From assembly GCA_019802505.1 (NCBI GenBank), contig JAFMOC010000038.1, positions 4,802,001-4,866,000 on the forward strand: DNA of 64,000 nucleotides, read 5' to 3'. Positions 1 through 11,333 of this stretch are shown here, in pieces; positions within the stretch are counted from its first letter, which is position 1, and each line of letters begins with the position of its first letter. The stretch comes from Corydoras sp. C115 (taxonomy: Eukaryota; Chordata; Actinopteri; Siluriformes; Callichthyidae). Under the pieces are notes generated by a model, which did not search any database, was not told the DNA's origin, and saw only the letters and a list, made by a program, of their open reading frames with translations. The translations under genes and the position numbers were made by a program.

Positions 1-370
1 AATACCAACCATTCAATTCATAAATGTGTTTATTAAAGGCCTAAACATTAAAAAACTGGTGTTCTGCAACGTAATCTAGTCCAGGTTTTTAAAAAAAAGT
101 GAACACTGATTGCTGAGTAACAGGATTCCCTAACAGGATTCGTTAAATGTCGGGTTGAAGCTAGAGATCCCGAAGGAACCTTGCAGGCAGAGTGAGAACT
201 CTTAGAGTAAGGCTAAGCACTGAGCGCTGCACCAATATGTCTCTATCCATTCTGTATGATATAAATGGTCTGATATCATGTCATCATGAACATGGTGAAT
301 GCAAAACAAAACGCCCAAATCCAAGACTTTCTCAAAGATTTCTCATCACCAGACTTCCGCTATATCTCAC

Positions 371-546
371 CGTGCGAATAGCTAGCGGGATGCCGGTCTC
401 ATCTACAGGTCCAATGCCTTCATAATGTGGCGCTTTGATCACCGACACCTTCTTCATCTCCTCCGAGAAACGTGCCACTGGAGTGGTGCTCCTGTAAACC
501 GTCTGCCCCACAGACACTGTCTCTCTCTGCACCATCTCTGAACCTT
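371..546 (-). CDS. sorbs2: SORBS2 exon: start of SoHo domain
   Basis: This 176-bp exon has acceptor TTATCAG before 546 and donor GTGAGA from 370. Its first two bases AA complete a Glu codon whose G comes from exon 1380-1494, and it ends in phase 0 after ...AIRT. The peptide VIKAPHYEGIGPVDETGIP is near-identical to the SORBS2 family sequence entering the sorbin-homology region. The rest of SoHo must lie to the left of the window. Confidence 0.92.
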
Positions 547-2087
547 CTGATAAGGAAAGAGGACGGTGGTTAGACACTGTAAGCATCGATTATGGAACCC
601 ATCCATTATCTTCCGCTTTATACTCTATTAGGGCCACGGGGGGGTTCCCCATGCCCATCCAGGGGAAAACATTTCGGGCGCTGGGCAGATACACCCAGGA
701 CAGGGCGTCAATCTATCGCACACACACACATTCACTCAGTTTATATGGGGCAATTGATTGATCCATTTTTTTGGACTGTGGGAGGAAACCAGAGAACCCG
801 GAGGAAACCCACGTGGACACAAAGAGAACATGGAAACTCCACCCAGATTGGGATTCAAACTGGGAATCCCCATCACAGAGAGGAGAACATGCTAACCCCT
901 AAGCCACCGTGCTGCCCGATTTTGGATTGTTCCTCCTCTTCCTTCCTCCTATACATAAATACATAGACAAGGAGGCTGTGAAAACGTTGTTCAAGGGGTC
1001 AAGAAGGTTCGAATCCCCATCTGGGTGGAGTTTCCATGTTCTCCCCATGTCCGTGTGAGTTTCATCCGGGTTCTTCGGTTCCTCCCACAGTCCAAAAACA
1101 TGGATCAAGTTCAATTGAATTCTCCAAATTGCCCCATATAGAGAGTGTCTGTGTGAGTGAGTGTGTGTGTGCAGTGACAGATTGGCGCCCTGTCCTGGGT
1201 GTTTCTGCCCAGAGCCCGAGACGTTCTCCCCTGGATGGGCATAATAGACCTAATAGCGACCCTAATAGAGGATGAAGTGGAAGATAATGGATGGATGTTC
1301 TGAGAATAAAACCATGACTATGAAGAATCCTCCACTTTATCACTACTGTATATCAATACACAGTACGTCAGCCTCTTACCCGACTGCCTCGTGTGATGAA
1401 GTTGTTCCAGTGCTGGACTAAAGACCGGTGGAGGGGGGCGCTGTGCGGGGGGTGAAAACGGCCTCTGAGAATGAAGGCGTCCATTCATCTGACCCTGTCA
1501 AAATAACAAATCATTAAGAAAATTAATTGCTTGTTTTGTTTTTTTTTTAGTTTGATATCTTGTGAGTTCAAAGACTACAGTGTTAGTATTCCACGTAAAA
1601 AAAACACAAGACTGTGACACACTACACACACAGAGTGCAAATTAAAGGGGTTAGAAAAATACCAACAACTGAAACACACAGAGCAAAGATACAACAAATT
1701 TCGGGGTGCTAGTGTACACGCTATGCTGTTTTTTAAAAACCTTTTATACGGATTTGTTTCTTCTTAAAGTACTTTTCCGTTTTGTTTCGAGATACCAGTC
1801 TGACATCATCTCCTCCCTCTCAACCCTGACAGTATGCTACAGTGATGCCTTGGAAAACGTACAGCAAGAATCAAAGGAACTTTTCCCATTGAACTCAGTT
1901 GAAGTGCCTGATGTTGATTTGACATTGGATTCTGTGAAGAGAACCTTTCTGTTGGACTTGCAATTCTACAGTTCTGCAAGAACCTGTGAGCATTTTCATT
2001 TTCACTGAGGATCAGAGAGATTTTTCCCAATTTTAATGACTGAACTAAGTTCATGTCTGTATTGTTTGATTTATTCGATTAGAATTG

Positions 2088-2122
<35 letters not shown>

Positions 2123-2832
2123 GCACGGTGGCTTAGTGGTTGGCACTTGAACCTTTTCCGTGCTGGGGATTCTAGGTTCGAATCCCTATCTGGTTGGAGT
2201 TTCCATGTTCTCCCCCCTGTCCGCATGGGCTTTCTCCGGGTTCTCCGGTTTCCTCCCACAGTCTAAAAACATGGATTCAATGTAAATTGAATGCTCTGAA
2301 TTGCTCCATATAGAGTGTGTTTGGGAGTGTGTTTGTGTGAATGAGTGTGTGCCCACTGATGGATTGGCACCCTGTCCTGGGTGTATCTGCCCAGCGCCCG
2401 AAACGTTCTCCCCTGGATGGGCATGGGAACCCCACCGCGACCCTAATATGTAGGATAAAGTGGAAGATAATGAATGAATGAATGAATGAATGATATTTTA
2501 TTTCCCCTATGCCCATCCAGGGGAGAACTTTTCAGGCGCTGGGCAGATACACCCAGGACAGGACACCAATCTATCACTGGGCACACACTCACTCACACAG
2601 ACACACACACATCACACTCTATATGGGGCAATTTGGAGAATTCAATTGACCATGATCCATGTTTTTGGACTGTGGGAGGAACCCGGAGAACCCGGAGGAA
2701 ACCATAGAACATAGAAACTCCACCCAGATTGGGATCCGAACCTGGAATCTGAGAGGAGAACGTGAGTACTAAGCCCTAGAACAGAGAAAATCTAAAAATT
2801 CTGCAATTACTTACTGTATATACTTATATACA

Positions 2833-2919
<87 letters not shown>

Positions 2920-5039
2920 TTGGACTAAAAGTATTGGTTGATGGTAAAAGTGGTAAAAGAGCACAACCAATTGTTCATGCTTGTAACTTTCAAAAACACA
3001 AAACAAGAACCCCATAACAATATATTTCACTCAAAACGAAAACAACAATACCCAAAAAAAGGGCACAAACAAATCTGGACAAAAGATTAGTAGGACATGG
3101 ACAAGTCAACATTTCTACAATTGTGAGTGGCGAGTGAAAGGGGTGGGGCTGCGTGATAGTTACATTAGTGCCAGCAGCCACAGTGGGTACTGGGGCGTCA
3201 TCATGAGTGACAGAGGCATGGCTGAGTGTAGGTGAGGGAGTGGGCGTGGTCTCGGGAGAGTCCCCACAGATCTGCAGCTCCTCTAGGATGGCAGTTGACG
3301 ACGAATATTGGCTGAGGGCCGAATGAGACCGTGAGGGCATGTTGGGTCCGGATAGGCAGTCAGGCGAGTCCACAGTCGCTCGACTGTAGGACGACCCAAG
3401 GGTGGTGCTCCCTCTTGACTGGGCCACGTCGTGCTGATAGAGGGTAGGGGGATGAAAGGAAGGATGGAAACGTGATTAGCACAGCAGTAAACATGCTAGT
3501 AAGCAGGAAGTGAACCCCCCCAAAAAATAACAAAATAAAGTGCAAGCTGTGGGATCAGAGGAGATGAATACATTCTCCTGATGAACCGAGACCGAAAAAT
3601 TAAACATAAACAAAACAGACATCTGTGGGGACAAGAGATAAGGTTCCAACAAAAGAAAACAAGGTCAGGATCTTTAGTTCTTAGGCGTTAATAACATTTA
3701 TGGTTCCTACGGAGGAGTTCAGACTTAATGGATTGACCGTTTTGGTATTAAATTATTGTCCCACTGGCCAGTGGTTTCCAAAATATTGATTCGTTTATTA
3801 ATTTCCCATAGCATGTTGATTCAAGTTGTAGTTCTCTATTTACAGACTGGTCAAGTAATTTATTCAAAGTTCAAGTAATTTATTTCTAGAGTGCCTTTTA
3901 CAATAGTACATTGTCACAGAGCAGCTTTACAGTGTTGTACACCTTTAAACCCCCAAAGAGCAAGCTGAAGAGACAGTGGCAAGACAAAACTCCCTGTTAT
4001 GTTGATATTTTAAGGAAGAAACCTTGTGAGGACCAAGACTCAGAGGGGGACTCATACTCCTTGAGTGGGGGGGCAGCATCAACAGTGTAGGACAGCCATT
4101 TATAGATTGTGTGATGATCATGTGACCATATTTAACAAATGGAAAACTATATAAGTCCATTGAGGGCGTCCTGCAGGACTGCCAGTTCAATAGAAATCCA
4201 GGTTCCATCCAATTGTCGTAGCCACGCTTTAATTTTATTACCTTGATTAAACTTTGATTAGTTGATTAAACTTTAATAAACTTGGTATCTTAAGGAAGAA
4301 ACCTTGTGAGGACCAAGACTCAGTAGGGGACTCATCCTCCTTGAGCGGGGGGGGGGGGGGGGGGGGCAGCATGAACATTGTAGGACAGCCATGTACAGAT
4401 TGTGTGGTGATCATGTGACCATATTTAACAATTGGAAAACTGTATAATAAACATGTAGAAGTAAGAAGGTGTGAGTCTGCCTTAACAGAATGAGCCAATT
4501 CATTTGCATATCACATGACCAATCAAAGAACTTCGAGGCCATGGGAACATAGAGGGGATCAAGATTTTACAAAAAATATGAAACAATTGCTGGATTCTCT
4601 TCAACATTTTTTTGGAACCATTAAAAAAAAGTTCCAGGATGAAGAGTATTTATTCCAAATGCACTGTGAACATCTTTGGTGAGATCTCAAACTTTCAGCA
4701 CTGTATGTTCAGAAATCACCAAACTTAAATCACAATACAGATCAGTTCTGAAATCCAATCTCCCACACTGGATCCAAAAGAGCAGCTGATTAATGAGATG
4801 TGTTCTGCTTACATTATTAATACAATCATAAATTACCCATAAATTGTTCAGGATGTGGGCGGCACGGTGGCTTAGTGGTTAGCATGTTCTCCTCTCCGCA
4901 CTAGGGATTCACGGTTCAAATCCCAATCTTGGTGGAGTTTCCATGTTCTCCCTGTGGGTTTCCTCTGGATTCTCCAGTTTCCTCCCACAGTCCAAAAACA
5001 TAGATCAAGGTGAATTGAATTCTCCAAATTGCCCCATAT

Positions 5040-5105
<66 letters not shown>

Positions 5106-8100
5106 TGTCCCCAGCGATAGATTGGCGCCCTGTCCTGGTTGTATCTTCCCAGTGCCCGAACATTCTCCCCTAGATGGGCATGGGGACCCCCCACGACCCT
5201 AGTAGAGTATAAGTAGAGCATACAAACCTAAACCTAGTAGAGCATACAAACCTAATCCAAACCTAATAAAAAACAGTGTGATCAATCAATGATGTTCTAG
5301 AATCCTCAAATCTGTAAAGTAGGGGTGTCTTCAACTAACGATTTTCATAGTCGAATCTGATTCGTCAGATTTTCCCTATAGTCGACTGATAGTCGAATCA
5401 GTTAAAATTTCACCACAAGATGGCGCTATAAGCGTGTTTTTTTTTTAAAAAAATTATATATTTTACTTGTTTTTCTAGAGCACCGTAAATGGGATCCCCG
5501 TTCTGGACTTTTTTAAAAAAAAATATTAACAGAAATTAGGATGATTTTATTTGACAAAAGGCTATACAGTATATATAACGAAAACAAAGACATTTCATGT
5601 AAAAACTAATGCTTAGCAGCAGCCATGGGCACCCCCATGTGGTCAAAATCGTACATTCGACTATGAGGTTCATAGTCGACTACGGTTCTCCGAATCAAAT
5701 CGTCGAATCAGCGAATATTGCAGCTCACCCCTACTGTAAAGACTTTTGAAATGCTGTTAAACTGTATAATAATAATACATTTTATTTACATAGCGCTTTT
5801 AGGGACCTCAAAGACCCTTATATAAGATATTCAGAGTTTGGATATCCCAGGGGCAGATGGTGAAGGAGGTGCAAACTATGGATCAAAAACAGTACAATGT
5901 ATACACTGATGCCGAACAAGTTCAATACCACTGTGTTTGGCGCCGGTCTTGGAGGCACTGGGGGACTTCGCAATGAGTCAGAAGGGTCCTGGGGGTCGGG
6001 TCTGGATCTCGCTTGAGGCTCACATTCAGGATACTGGTCTGAACCTGTGGGAGCTATGTTGATGGAGAGAGAGGACGTGTGGGTTGTACTAGGGAACATG
6101 GAGAGCGTACGTGGTGGAGGGGGTGGAGGCGGGGACTCTACATGGTGCTCATTCAGGTTAGTATCACCTACAGATCCCATAGTTTCTGTAAGGTTTCTAG
6201 GAATTCGGTCATTAGTAGAGTTAGTAACAACAGCATGGACCTTTGCGGGGGAGTTTGGAGCACTTTGGTTGTTAGCGAGTTTAAGGGATGAGACCTTGCG
6301 CTCTAGCAGCTGGCTGATAAAGTTGTTAGCATTAGCATTAGCCTCTGAGGAAAGGTCTGTGGAGGTGCGGGTGGTCTCTGAGAATGAGTACGAGGATGAG
6401 GAACTAGATTTTACAGCGTAAGAGCTGGAGGGGACCAAGGAGCTGTAAGAGGGAGGGTTAGGGATCATGTGATAGCTCTCTCTCCGGGGGGGTGGGAGCG
6501 GAACCTGGGAGTTAATCAAGTAAAAGATAAATATTAGATCTAGAATCATTCAATACACTGAAGAATGAAATAACAAGGATAACAGACACTCTACTGACAA
6601 AAGTATTGGGACACTCGCAGAGGTTTTCGTGACGCCCTGTTCTAGATTGGTTCTCTTTTACAGCTTTTACTAAAAAGCTCACAGCACTAGGGATTCCCAG
6701 TTCGAATCCCCATCTGGGTGGAGTTTCCATGTTCTCCCCATGTCCGCGTGGGTTTCCTCCGGGTTCTCCGGTTTCCTCCCACAGTCCAAAAAACATGGAT
6801 CAGGTTCAGTTAAATTCTCCAAATTGCCCCATATAGAGTGTATTTGTATGTGTGAGTGTGTGCCCAGCGATAGATTGGCGTCCTGTCCTGGGTGTATCTG
6901 CCCAGCGCCTGAAACGTTCTCCCCTGGACGGGCATGGGGACCCCCCCCCCCCCCCCCCCCCCCCCCCCCGTCCCCCCGCGACCCTAAGACAGGATAAAGT
7001 GGAAGATAATGGATGGATTTTTTTTATTGATATATTTGATTTTTTAACTTTTATTTGATTTATTTTTATTGATATTTTAATTTTAATTTTTCTATTGATT
7101 CATGTGTTGTCAGCTACGATTGTAATTGTGATAACGTGAAGTGGGTGAAATACCATTTGCAATCTTTTTACCAAAGGCACAGGCAAACAGATAAAGCTAA
7201 TATAGGGGTGCTAATGATATATTATTTATTAATTCATTTATTATCTTCCGCTTTATCCTCTATTAGGGTCGCGGGGGGGTTCCCCATGCCCATCCAGGAG
7301 AGAACGTTTCGATCGCTGGGCAGATAGACTCAGGACAGGACTCCAATCCATCTCTGGGCACACACTCACTCACACAGACACACTCTATATGGGGCAATTT
7401 GGAGAATTCAATTGACTTGATCAATGTTTTTGGACTGTGGGAGGAAACTGGAGAACCTGGAGGAAACCCACGCAGACACGGGGAGAACATGGAAACTCCA
7501 CTCAGATTGGGATTCAAACCGGGAATCCCTAGCGCTGAGAGGCGAACGTGCTAACCACTAAGCCACCATGCCGCCTATTTATTATTTAATTTAATTAATT
7601 TTAATTAATGAAATAAAATTAATACAATTAAAAAAACACTGAAATTAAATGATTAAGAGGTGTCCCAATATTTTTCTCACTCGTCTTGAACGGCTTCTTA
7701 AATCAGTACAAGAACTCCAACACTGCAGCTGTGTGGATTGTGATTTCACCGTTAAAGAGTGGAACAAAGGCAAACTCACTCTTTCATCAGTGTTACCGAG
7801 ACTACTGTAAAGAACAGCTGCTTTAATATCAAGCAGTCTTAAAAACGAATTTGGGTTCGTGCCAGAACAGTACTTGTCTGAATTGATGTAAGATAATAGA
7901 ACCGAGGTCTGTTTTGATGGCTTTTACCATAAAAGGAAACCCTGCTGACACAGAACAACAGCAAAGCACTTAGAATAATACCACACTACACAAAGCCAGT
8001 GGCATGAAGGAAGACTTGGGTGAATTTTGGGATCCTGTGGGAGAACGTGTTTTGGTTTTCATCAATCTTTTGCGGATTTTTGGGGTAGTATAGCTTCCTT

Positions 8101-8987
8101 GAATATTTTGGGTGATTAAAACAGAGCACAATTACAGTTCTGATTACTGTAATCAAAAAAAGACATTAGGCGTTACTGATTTTATTGTTTTTAATCTATG
8201 TCATTAGTTTAATTATAGAATATATAAATAATAGAGAGATAAAAGTCGGGCCGCACGATGGTTTAGTGGTTAGCATGTTCTCCTCTCAGCGTTAGGTATT
8301 CCCAGTTTGAATCCCAATCTGGTTGGAGTTTCCATGTTCTCCCCGTGTCTGTGTGGGTTTCCTACAGGTTCTCCGGTTTCCTCCCACAGTCCAAAAACAT
8401 GGATCAAGGTCAATTGAATTCTCCAAATTGCCCCATATAGAGTGTGTCTGTGTGAGTGAGTGTGTGCCCAGTGATAGATTGGCATCCTGTCCTGGGTATC
8501 TGCCCAGCGCCCGAAACATTCTCCCTTGGATGGGCATGGGGAACCCCCTGCGACCCTAATGGAGGACAAAGCGGAAGACAATGGATGGAGATAAAAGTCG
8601 TCAATGCACAGTGGCTTAGTGGTTTATATTAAATAAATGATTTACCAAGACAGGGCTGCTCTTGTCCTGCAGGTGAGGTCGACCACTCCTGTAACTTTTG
8701 CTTGTAACCGTGGTGTCACCGTTCCTCAATCCTTCAGCTACACCATGTGAATGCCAGGCATCTAAAGACACGAAGAAAGCTAGTGTTTTTACTATATGAG
8801 ACTGTAGAAATGTATACATAGCATTAAAAAACGTGTAAAAATTGTTTAGAAAACTTTAAAGAACCAAGAGAATTTATATAAGTTTAACTCATAAATACAA
8901 TAACTGTCCCGAAGCAGCTTTACAGCAGTTTCAAGTATTTACAAATATTAAACTAAAGCTTAACACATACATTCAGGAGTAACAAAG

Positions 8988-9083
<96 letters not shown>

Positions 9084-9602
9084 GGCTATAAATATATGTA
9101 TGGCTATATGTACAAAACATGGAAAGCACAGTGGTTAGCAGGTTCGAATCCCGATATGGGTGGAGGGTTACATGTTCTATGTAACCACATGTTCGTGTCT
9201 GTGTGGGTTTCTTCCAGGTTCTCCGGTTTCATCCCATAGTCCATATGGCAAATGAATTACTAAAATTGATTGTTTTCTCTATAATTAAACTGCAGAGTGA
9301 GTGTGGTTTGTTTTCTCCACACATTCTCCCCTAGATAAGTAGATGGAAGCCTCCCGTTTATTATTTTCATCCCGCACAGCTTGACATACATTATTTTACT
9401 GTTATTATCGTATGTTATTATTTTAATAAAAATAAAAATGTGATTAGTGGCTTGTGGTGGAAATAAAAATTTTATTAAAATTTTATACCCACCAGAGTCT
9501 GAAGAATGATGTTGACTACCTGAACAAAACACAAACGTGAAAGATAACTGTTAATATTATTTTTATATCATGATTTTCTCCTTATTATTAAGTTTACTCT
9601 CA

Positions 9603-9642
<40 letters not shown>

Positions 9643-10023
9643 CTAATGTAACTGAAATGCATTGAGGACGTCCTGCCAGTCCAATAAAAATCCAGGTTCC
9701 GAGTGGAACTGTATTTAAAATCACTGTTAAATTGCTTTCTCACTAAAGCTCAATAAGCTGCTTCACGTGTGACTCAAATGAGCGGGTCATCAAAAAGCAA
9801 ATTTCTTACTTTGATTATTTTCAGATATGCTGTACATGTACAGTAATCAAACGAGACTATAAAACATTATCAATATGATTCAGATTTATATGTTGTGGTT
9901 GATCAGTAAAACTGTAAAGAAGCTCATCTTGCAAACCGTGAACATAAAACCACCAAATAATCTACACAATGTAATGTAATTATAAAAGACTGTAATTATC
10001 TGAAACCCCAAACCTGTGTTCAT
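371..10023 (-). CDS. sorbs2: SORBS2 (ArgBP2), N-terminal part, spliced
   Basis: This is an adaptor protein of the SORBS (CAP/ponsin, vinexin, ArgBP2) family. Known members link actin, focal adhesions and Z-discs to signalling kinases through C-terminal SH3 domains, which lie outside this window. Seven coding pieces (10014-10023, 9493-9519, 8646-8761, 5929-6504, 3164-3433, 1380-1494, 371-546) join with matching phases into 430 codons without a stop. Recognisable stretches, compared with human SORBS2 from memory, are: the start MNTG; AWHS...LRNGD...RSGRPHLQDKSSP (human AWRS...LNGD...RSVRPNLQDKRSP); QRPFSP; and KVSVIKAPHYEGIGPVDETG with IPLAIRT at the beginning of the SoHo domain. The gene continues left of base 371. 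The head of the gene faces away from TLR3, as in human. Identity is firm. Exact borders of the two proline/serine-rich exons are predicted, and alternative splicing is likely because these exons are phase 0 at both ends. Confidence 0.9.
596..918 (-). mobile_element. SINE copy, near full length (family description)
   Basis: The family consensus reads from GGCGGCACGGTGGCTTAGTG through about 340 bases to a tail of ATGG or AATG repeats. TGGCTTAGTGGTTAGC fits a pol III A box and GGTTCGAATCC fits a B box, so the head is tRNA-derived. The centre (GTTTCCATGTTCTCC, GTTTCCTCCCACAGTCC) resembles DANA/Mermaid SINEs of fish. Copies are 5-20 percent apart by eye. Target duplications of 10-12 bases, where found, show target-primed insertion. 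This copy is reversed. Confidence 0.9.
1010..1297 (+). mobile_element. SINE, lacking the A-box head
   Basis: It starts at the B box and runs to the GGATGGATG tail. It lies in SORBS2 intronic DNA between exons 371-546 and 1380-1494. Confidence 0.88.
1380..1494 (-). CDS. sorbs2: SORBS2 exon with QRPFSP motif
   Basis: This 115-bp exon is flanked by TTTTGACAG and by GTAAGAGG. It starts in phase 0 and ends with a single G. It encodes NGRLHSQRPFSPPAQRPPPP followed by a Pro/Ser/Gln/His-rich tail. The QRPFSP core matches human SORBS2. No long open frame marks this exon; it was found by splice-site and phase matching to its neighbours. Confidence 0.85.
2118..2492 (+). mobile_element. SINE, full length, after an (AT)n tract
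   Basis: Head GGCAGCACGGTGG to a (GAAT)n tail, directly following (AT)12. Confidence 0.9.
2507..2778 (-). mobile_element. SINE, 3' part missing, internal deletions
   Basis: It abuts the previous copy tail to tail, so the two form an inverted pair inside a SORBS2 intron. Confidence 0.85.
3164..3433 (-). CDS. sorbs2: SORBS2 Ser/Thr/Pro-rich exon (90 codons)
   Basis: This 270-bp exon is phase 0 at both ends. It begins HDVAQSRGSTTLGSS after CTCTATCAG and stops at ...AAGTN before GTAACT. The protein is low-complexity, with many Ser, Thr and Pro. I do not recognise a human counterpart. Membership rests on strand, splice sites, phase and position between two certain SORBS2 exons. It may be a cassette exon. 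The donor is weaker than that of the neighbours. Confidence 0.7.
3850..4226 (-). repeat. Interspersed repeat R4 (retro-type tail)
   Basis: This sequence of about 375 bp has a complete counterpart at 35440-36260 in plus orientation. Its 3' end resembles a retroelement tail (AGCGCTCTATAAATAAAT then TTGAAC repeats). The class is unknown. Short fragments recur at 4270-4445, 9655-9710 and 25925-25985. Confidence 0.7.
4270..4445 (-). repeat. Partial R4 repeat copy
   Basis: It repeats the AGGAAGAAACCTTGTGAGGA section and the CATGTGACCATATTTAACAA section of R4, and contains an 18-bp G run near 4350. Confidence 0.65.
4858..5208 (+). mobile_element. SINE with (GT)n expansion
   Basis: The central GTGTGT stretch has grown to about 60 bases (5041-5100). 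The tail is truncated. Confidence 0.9.
5320..5733 (+). mobile_element. hAT-type MITE, copy 1 (414 bp)
   Basis: The ends read TAGGGGTG and CACCCCTA, and the 8-bp duplication CTGTAAAG flanks it at 5312-5319 and 5734-5741. The interior has repeated TCGACTA/TAGTCGA motifs and no coding frame. Confidence 0.88.
5929..6504 (-). CDS. sorbs2: SORBS2 large proline-rich exon (about 192 codons)
   Basis: This exon follows AACTCCCAG and reads VPLPPPRRESYHMIPNPPSY, a Ser-rich run, FISQLLERKVSSLKL, a seven-proline run, and SPPVPPRPAP. The last part looks like an SH3-ligand motif. The 3' border is either 5929 (GTG then GTATTG) or 5932 (ACA then GTGGTA); both keep phase 0. An open frame of about 190 codons with strong composition bias, between two conserved exons, is best explained as coding. 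I do not know a human equivalent of this length, so it may be a fish or isoform-specific segment. Confidence 0.75.
6682..7018 (+). mobile_element. SINE with a C run of about 29
   Basis: The head is missing, and a C-tract at 6941-6969 replaces the usual short CCCCCC. Confidence 0.88.
7231..7576 (-). mobile_element. SINE, full length
   Basis: Tail to head in reverse, ending CCACCATGCCGCC. Confidence 0.9.
7685..8248. other. SORBS2 intronic DNA, no feature seen
   Basis: This stretch of moderate complexity has no open frame, repeat match or splice pair that I could support. Confidence 0.5.
8249..8588 (+). mobile_element. SINE with 12-bp target duplication
   Basis: AGATAAAAGTCG lies at 8237-8248 and 8589-8600. 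This insertion is only 57 bases from SORBS2 exon 8646-8761, on the donor side. Confidence 0.93.
8646..8761 (-). CDS. sorbs2: SORBS2 exon (AWHS...RPHLQDKSSP)
   Basis: This 116-bp exon follows GTGTCTTTAG and precedes GTAAAT. It starts with AT, completing a GAT (Asp) codon, and ends in phase 0. Its peptide aligns residue for residue with human SORBS2 around AWRSYNDG, LNGDAT and RPNLQDKRSP, apart from a two-residue gap. It is one of the two best anchors for naming the gene. Confidence 0.88.
8991..9080. repeat. (AT)n microsatellite, 90 bp
   Basis: Nearly pure AT dinucleotides in the SORBS2 intron. Confidence 0.95.
9119..9345 (+). mobile_element. Old, degraded SINE fragment
   Basis: It keeps AGCACAGTGGTTAGCAGGTTCG and TCTCCGGTTTC, with many changes and gaps. 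Confidence 0.65.
9493..9519 (-). CDS. sorbs2: SORBS2 27-bp microexon
   Basis: After TTTTGTTCAG come 27 bases ending in CTCTG before the donor GTGGGT. In the phase set by both neighbours it encodes SQHHSSDS, giving MNTG-SQHHSSDS-DAWHS. I recall a human isoform MNTGRDSQSPDSAWRS, which has the same length pattern. The exon is small and rests on phase agreement plus this resemblance. Confidence 0.65.
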
Positions 10024-10068
10024 TGTGAAGCGCTGGTCTCAAAAGTCTTGAAATGATATCTTACTTCC
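10014..10068 (-). CDS. sorbs2: SORBS2 start-codon exon (5'UTR plus MNTG)
   Basis: A 55-bp exon after TTTTTTTACAG carries 45 untranslated bases and ATGAACACAG before GTTTGG. The four residues MNTG (the last codon shared with the microexon) equal the start of a known SORBS2 isoform. An upstream untranslated exon must exist because this exon starts with a splice acceptor; the best candidate is near 22850. Confidence 0.7.
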
Positions 10069-10156
10069 CTGTAAAAAAACAAAACAAAACAGAAAACAGG
10101 AAATTAACACAATATATGATTTTTGAAAATAAAATAATGAATTTAATATTATTTGT

Positions 10157-10513
10157 GGCGGCACGGTGGCTTAATGGTTAGCATGTTCTCCTCTCAGCGC
10201 TAGGGATTCCCGGTTCGAATCCCCATCTGGGTGGAGTTTCCATGTTCTCCCCGTGTCCGTGTGGGTTTCCTCCGGGTTCTCCGGTTTCCTCCCACAGTCC
10301 AAAAACATGAATCAAGTCAATTGAGTTCTCCAAATTGCCCCATGTAGAGTGTGTTTGTGTGAGTGAGTGTGTGCCCAGTGATAGATTGGCGTCCTGTCCT
10401 GGGTGTATCTGCCCAGCGCCCGAAACGTTCTCCCCTGGATGGGCATGGGGAACCCCACCGCGACCCTAATAGAGGATAAAGCGGAAGATAATGAATGAAT
10501 GAATGAATGAATG
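10157..10513 (+). mobile_element. SINE with 12-bp target duplication
   Basis: AATATTATTTGT flanks it at 10145-10156 and 10514-10525. The sequence is close to consensus, so it is probably young. Confidence 0.94.
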
Positions 10514-10673
10514 AATATTATTTGTTATTAACTGGTTTAAACTCAAACTACATCCTTAACACTGTACAACACTGTATAAAAGCAGAAGGCATATCACTTT
10601 AGCCTTGAGTATGATTTACTGTTGGAAGATAAAGTTTTAGAAGTAAAAATAGAACAAGACATTATTAAATGAG

Positions 10674-10830
10674 CACTGAATCAATCTGAAGGTTGTGGGT
10701 TCAAATCCCAGGTCCACTGAAGTAAGACCCTTAACCCTCATTGCTCCAGGGATGCTGTATCAACCCTGTGTTACTTTGTAAGTCTCTTTGGATATGTGTC
10801 TGCAAAATGGCCAAATGTAAATGTATAAGT
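10674..10830 (+). mobile_element. Second tRNA-derived SINE family (S2), partial
   Basis: The recurring S2 family has a tRNA-like head (GGCGTGGTAGTTCAGTGGTT ... GGGTTCAAATCCC) and a body ending GTCTGCAAAATGACCAAATG. This copy starts near CAATCTGAAGGTTGTGGG. Confidence 0.75.
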
Positions 10831-10982
10831 AAATACTGTAAAAGATGATGTTCCACTGAGCAACAAAAGCAGTAGAACCTTTGTTGTGAGCACTGCGGAT
10901 AGACAGTGCTTATGTGATTGCATCCTGGATCCTCTGTAAGTGCAGTAGACTTACAAACCAGAAGGTAGCTTGGATTCAAGTT

Positions 10983-11011
10983 AATTGGCTGCTCTAAATT
11001 GCCCCAATATA

Positions 11012-11058
<47 letters not shown>

Positions 11059-11103
11059 TGTGCAAGTGAGTGTGCCCAGAGATAGAATGGTGCCCTGTCC
11101 TGT
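10983..11103 (+). mobile_element. SINE central fragment with (GT)n
   Basis: Only the part from TTGGCTGCTCTAAATTGCCC to GCCCTGTCCTG remains. Confidence 0.75.
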
Positions 11104-11214
11104 GCTTAGAATCAGAATACTTTATTAAAATCCAGGGGGAAATTGCAGCAAGGGAAAATGCTGTGTAATATATATATACAACCTTCACTGTTATTTGCTT
11201 TAGCTGTAAACTGA

Positions 11215-11280
11215 ATGCTCTAAATTGCCCCATATAGTGTGTGTTTTTTTTTTGTGTGTGTGTAAGCCCAGTGATAAATT
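11215..11280 (+). mobile_element. SINE central fragment
   Basis: GCTCTAAATTGCCCCATATA through CCCAGTGATAAATT only. Confidence 0.6.
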
Positions 11281-11304
11281 CCGCTATTATATTATATCCA
11301 TTAT

Positions 11305-11333
11305 ATTCCGCTTTATGCTCTACTAGGGTCATG

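Larger units (their letters stand above)
6588..7684. mobile_element. Possible non-autonomous element with imperfect ends, split by SINEs
   Basis: ACAAAAGTATTGGGACACT (6597-6615) and its imperfect inverse GTGTCCCAATATTTTT (near 7654-7670) bracket a stretch holding two SINEs. The pair may be the ends of a Tc1/mariner-type MITE. The borders and target duplication are unclear. Confidence 0.35.

Noticed and set aside
1036..1343. Frames with repeated peptides such as IEFSKLPHIECVCVSECV
   Set aside because: The same peptides occur dozens of times in both orientations; they are SINE sequence read as protein.
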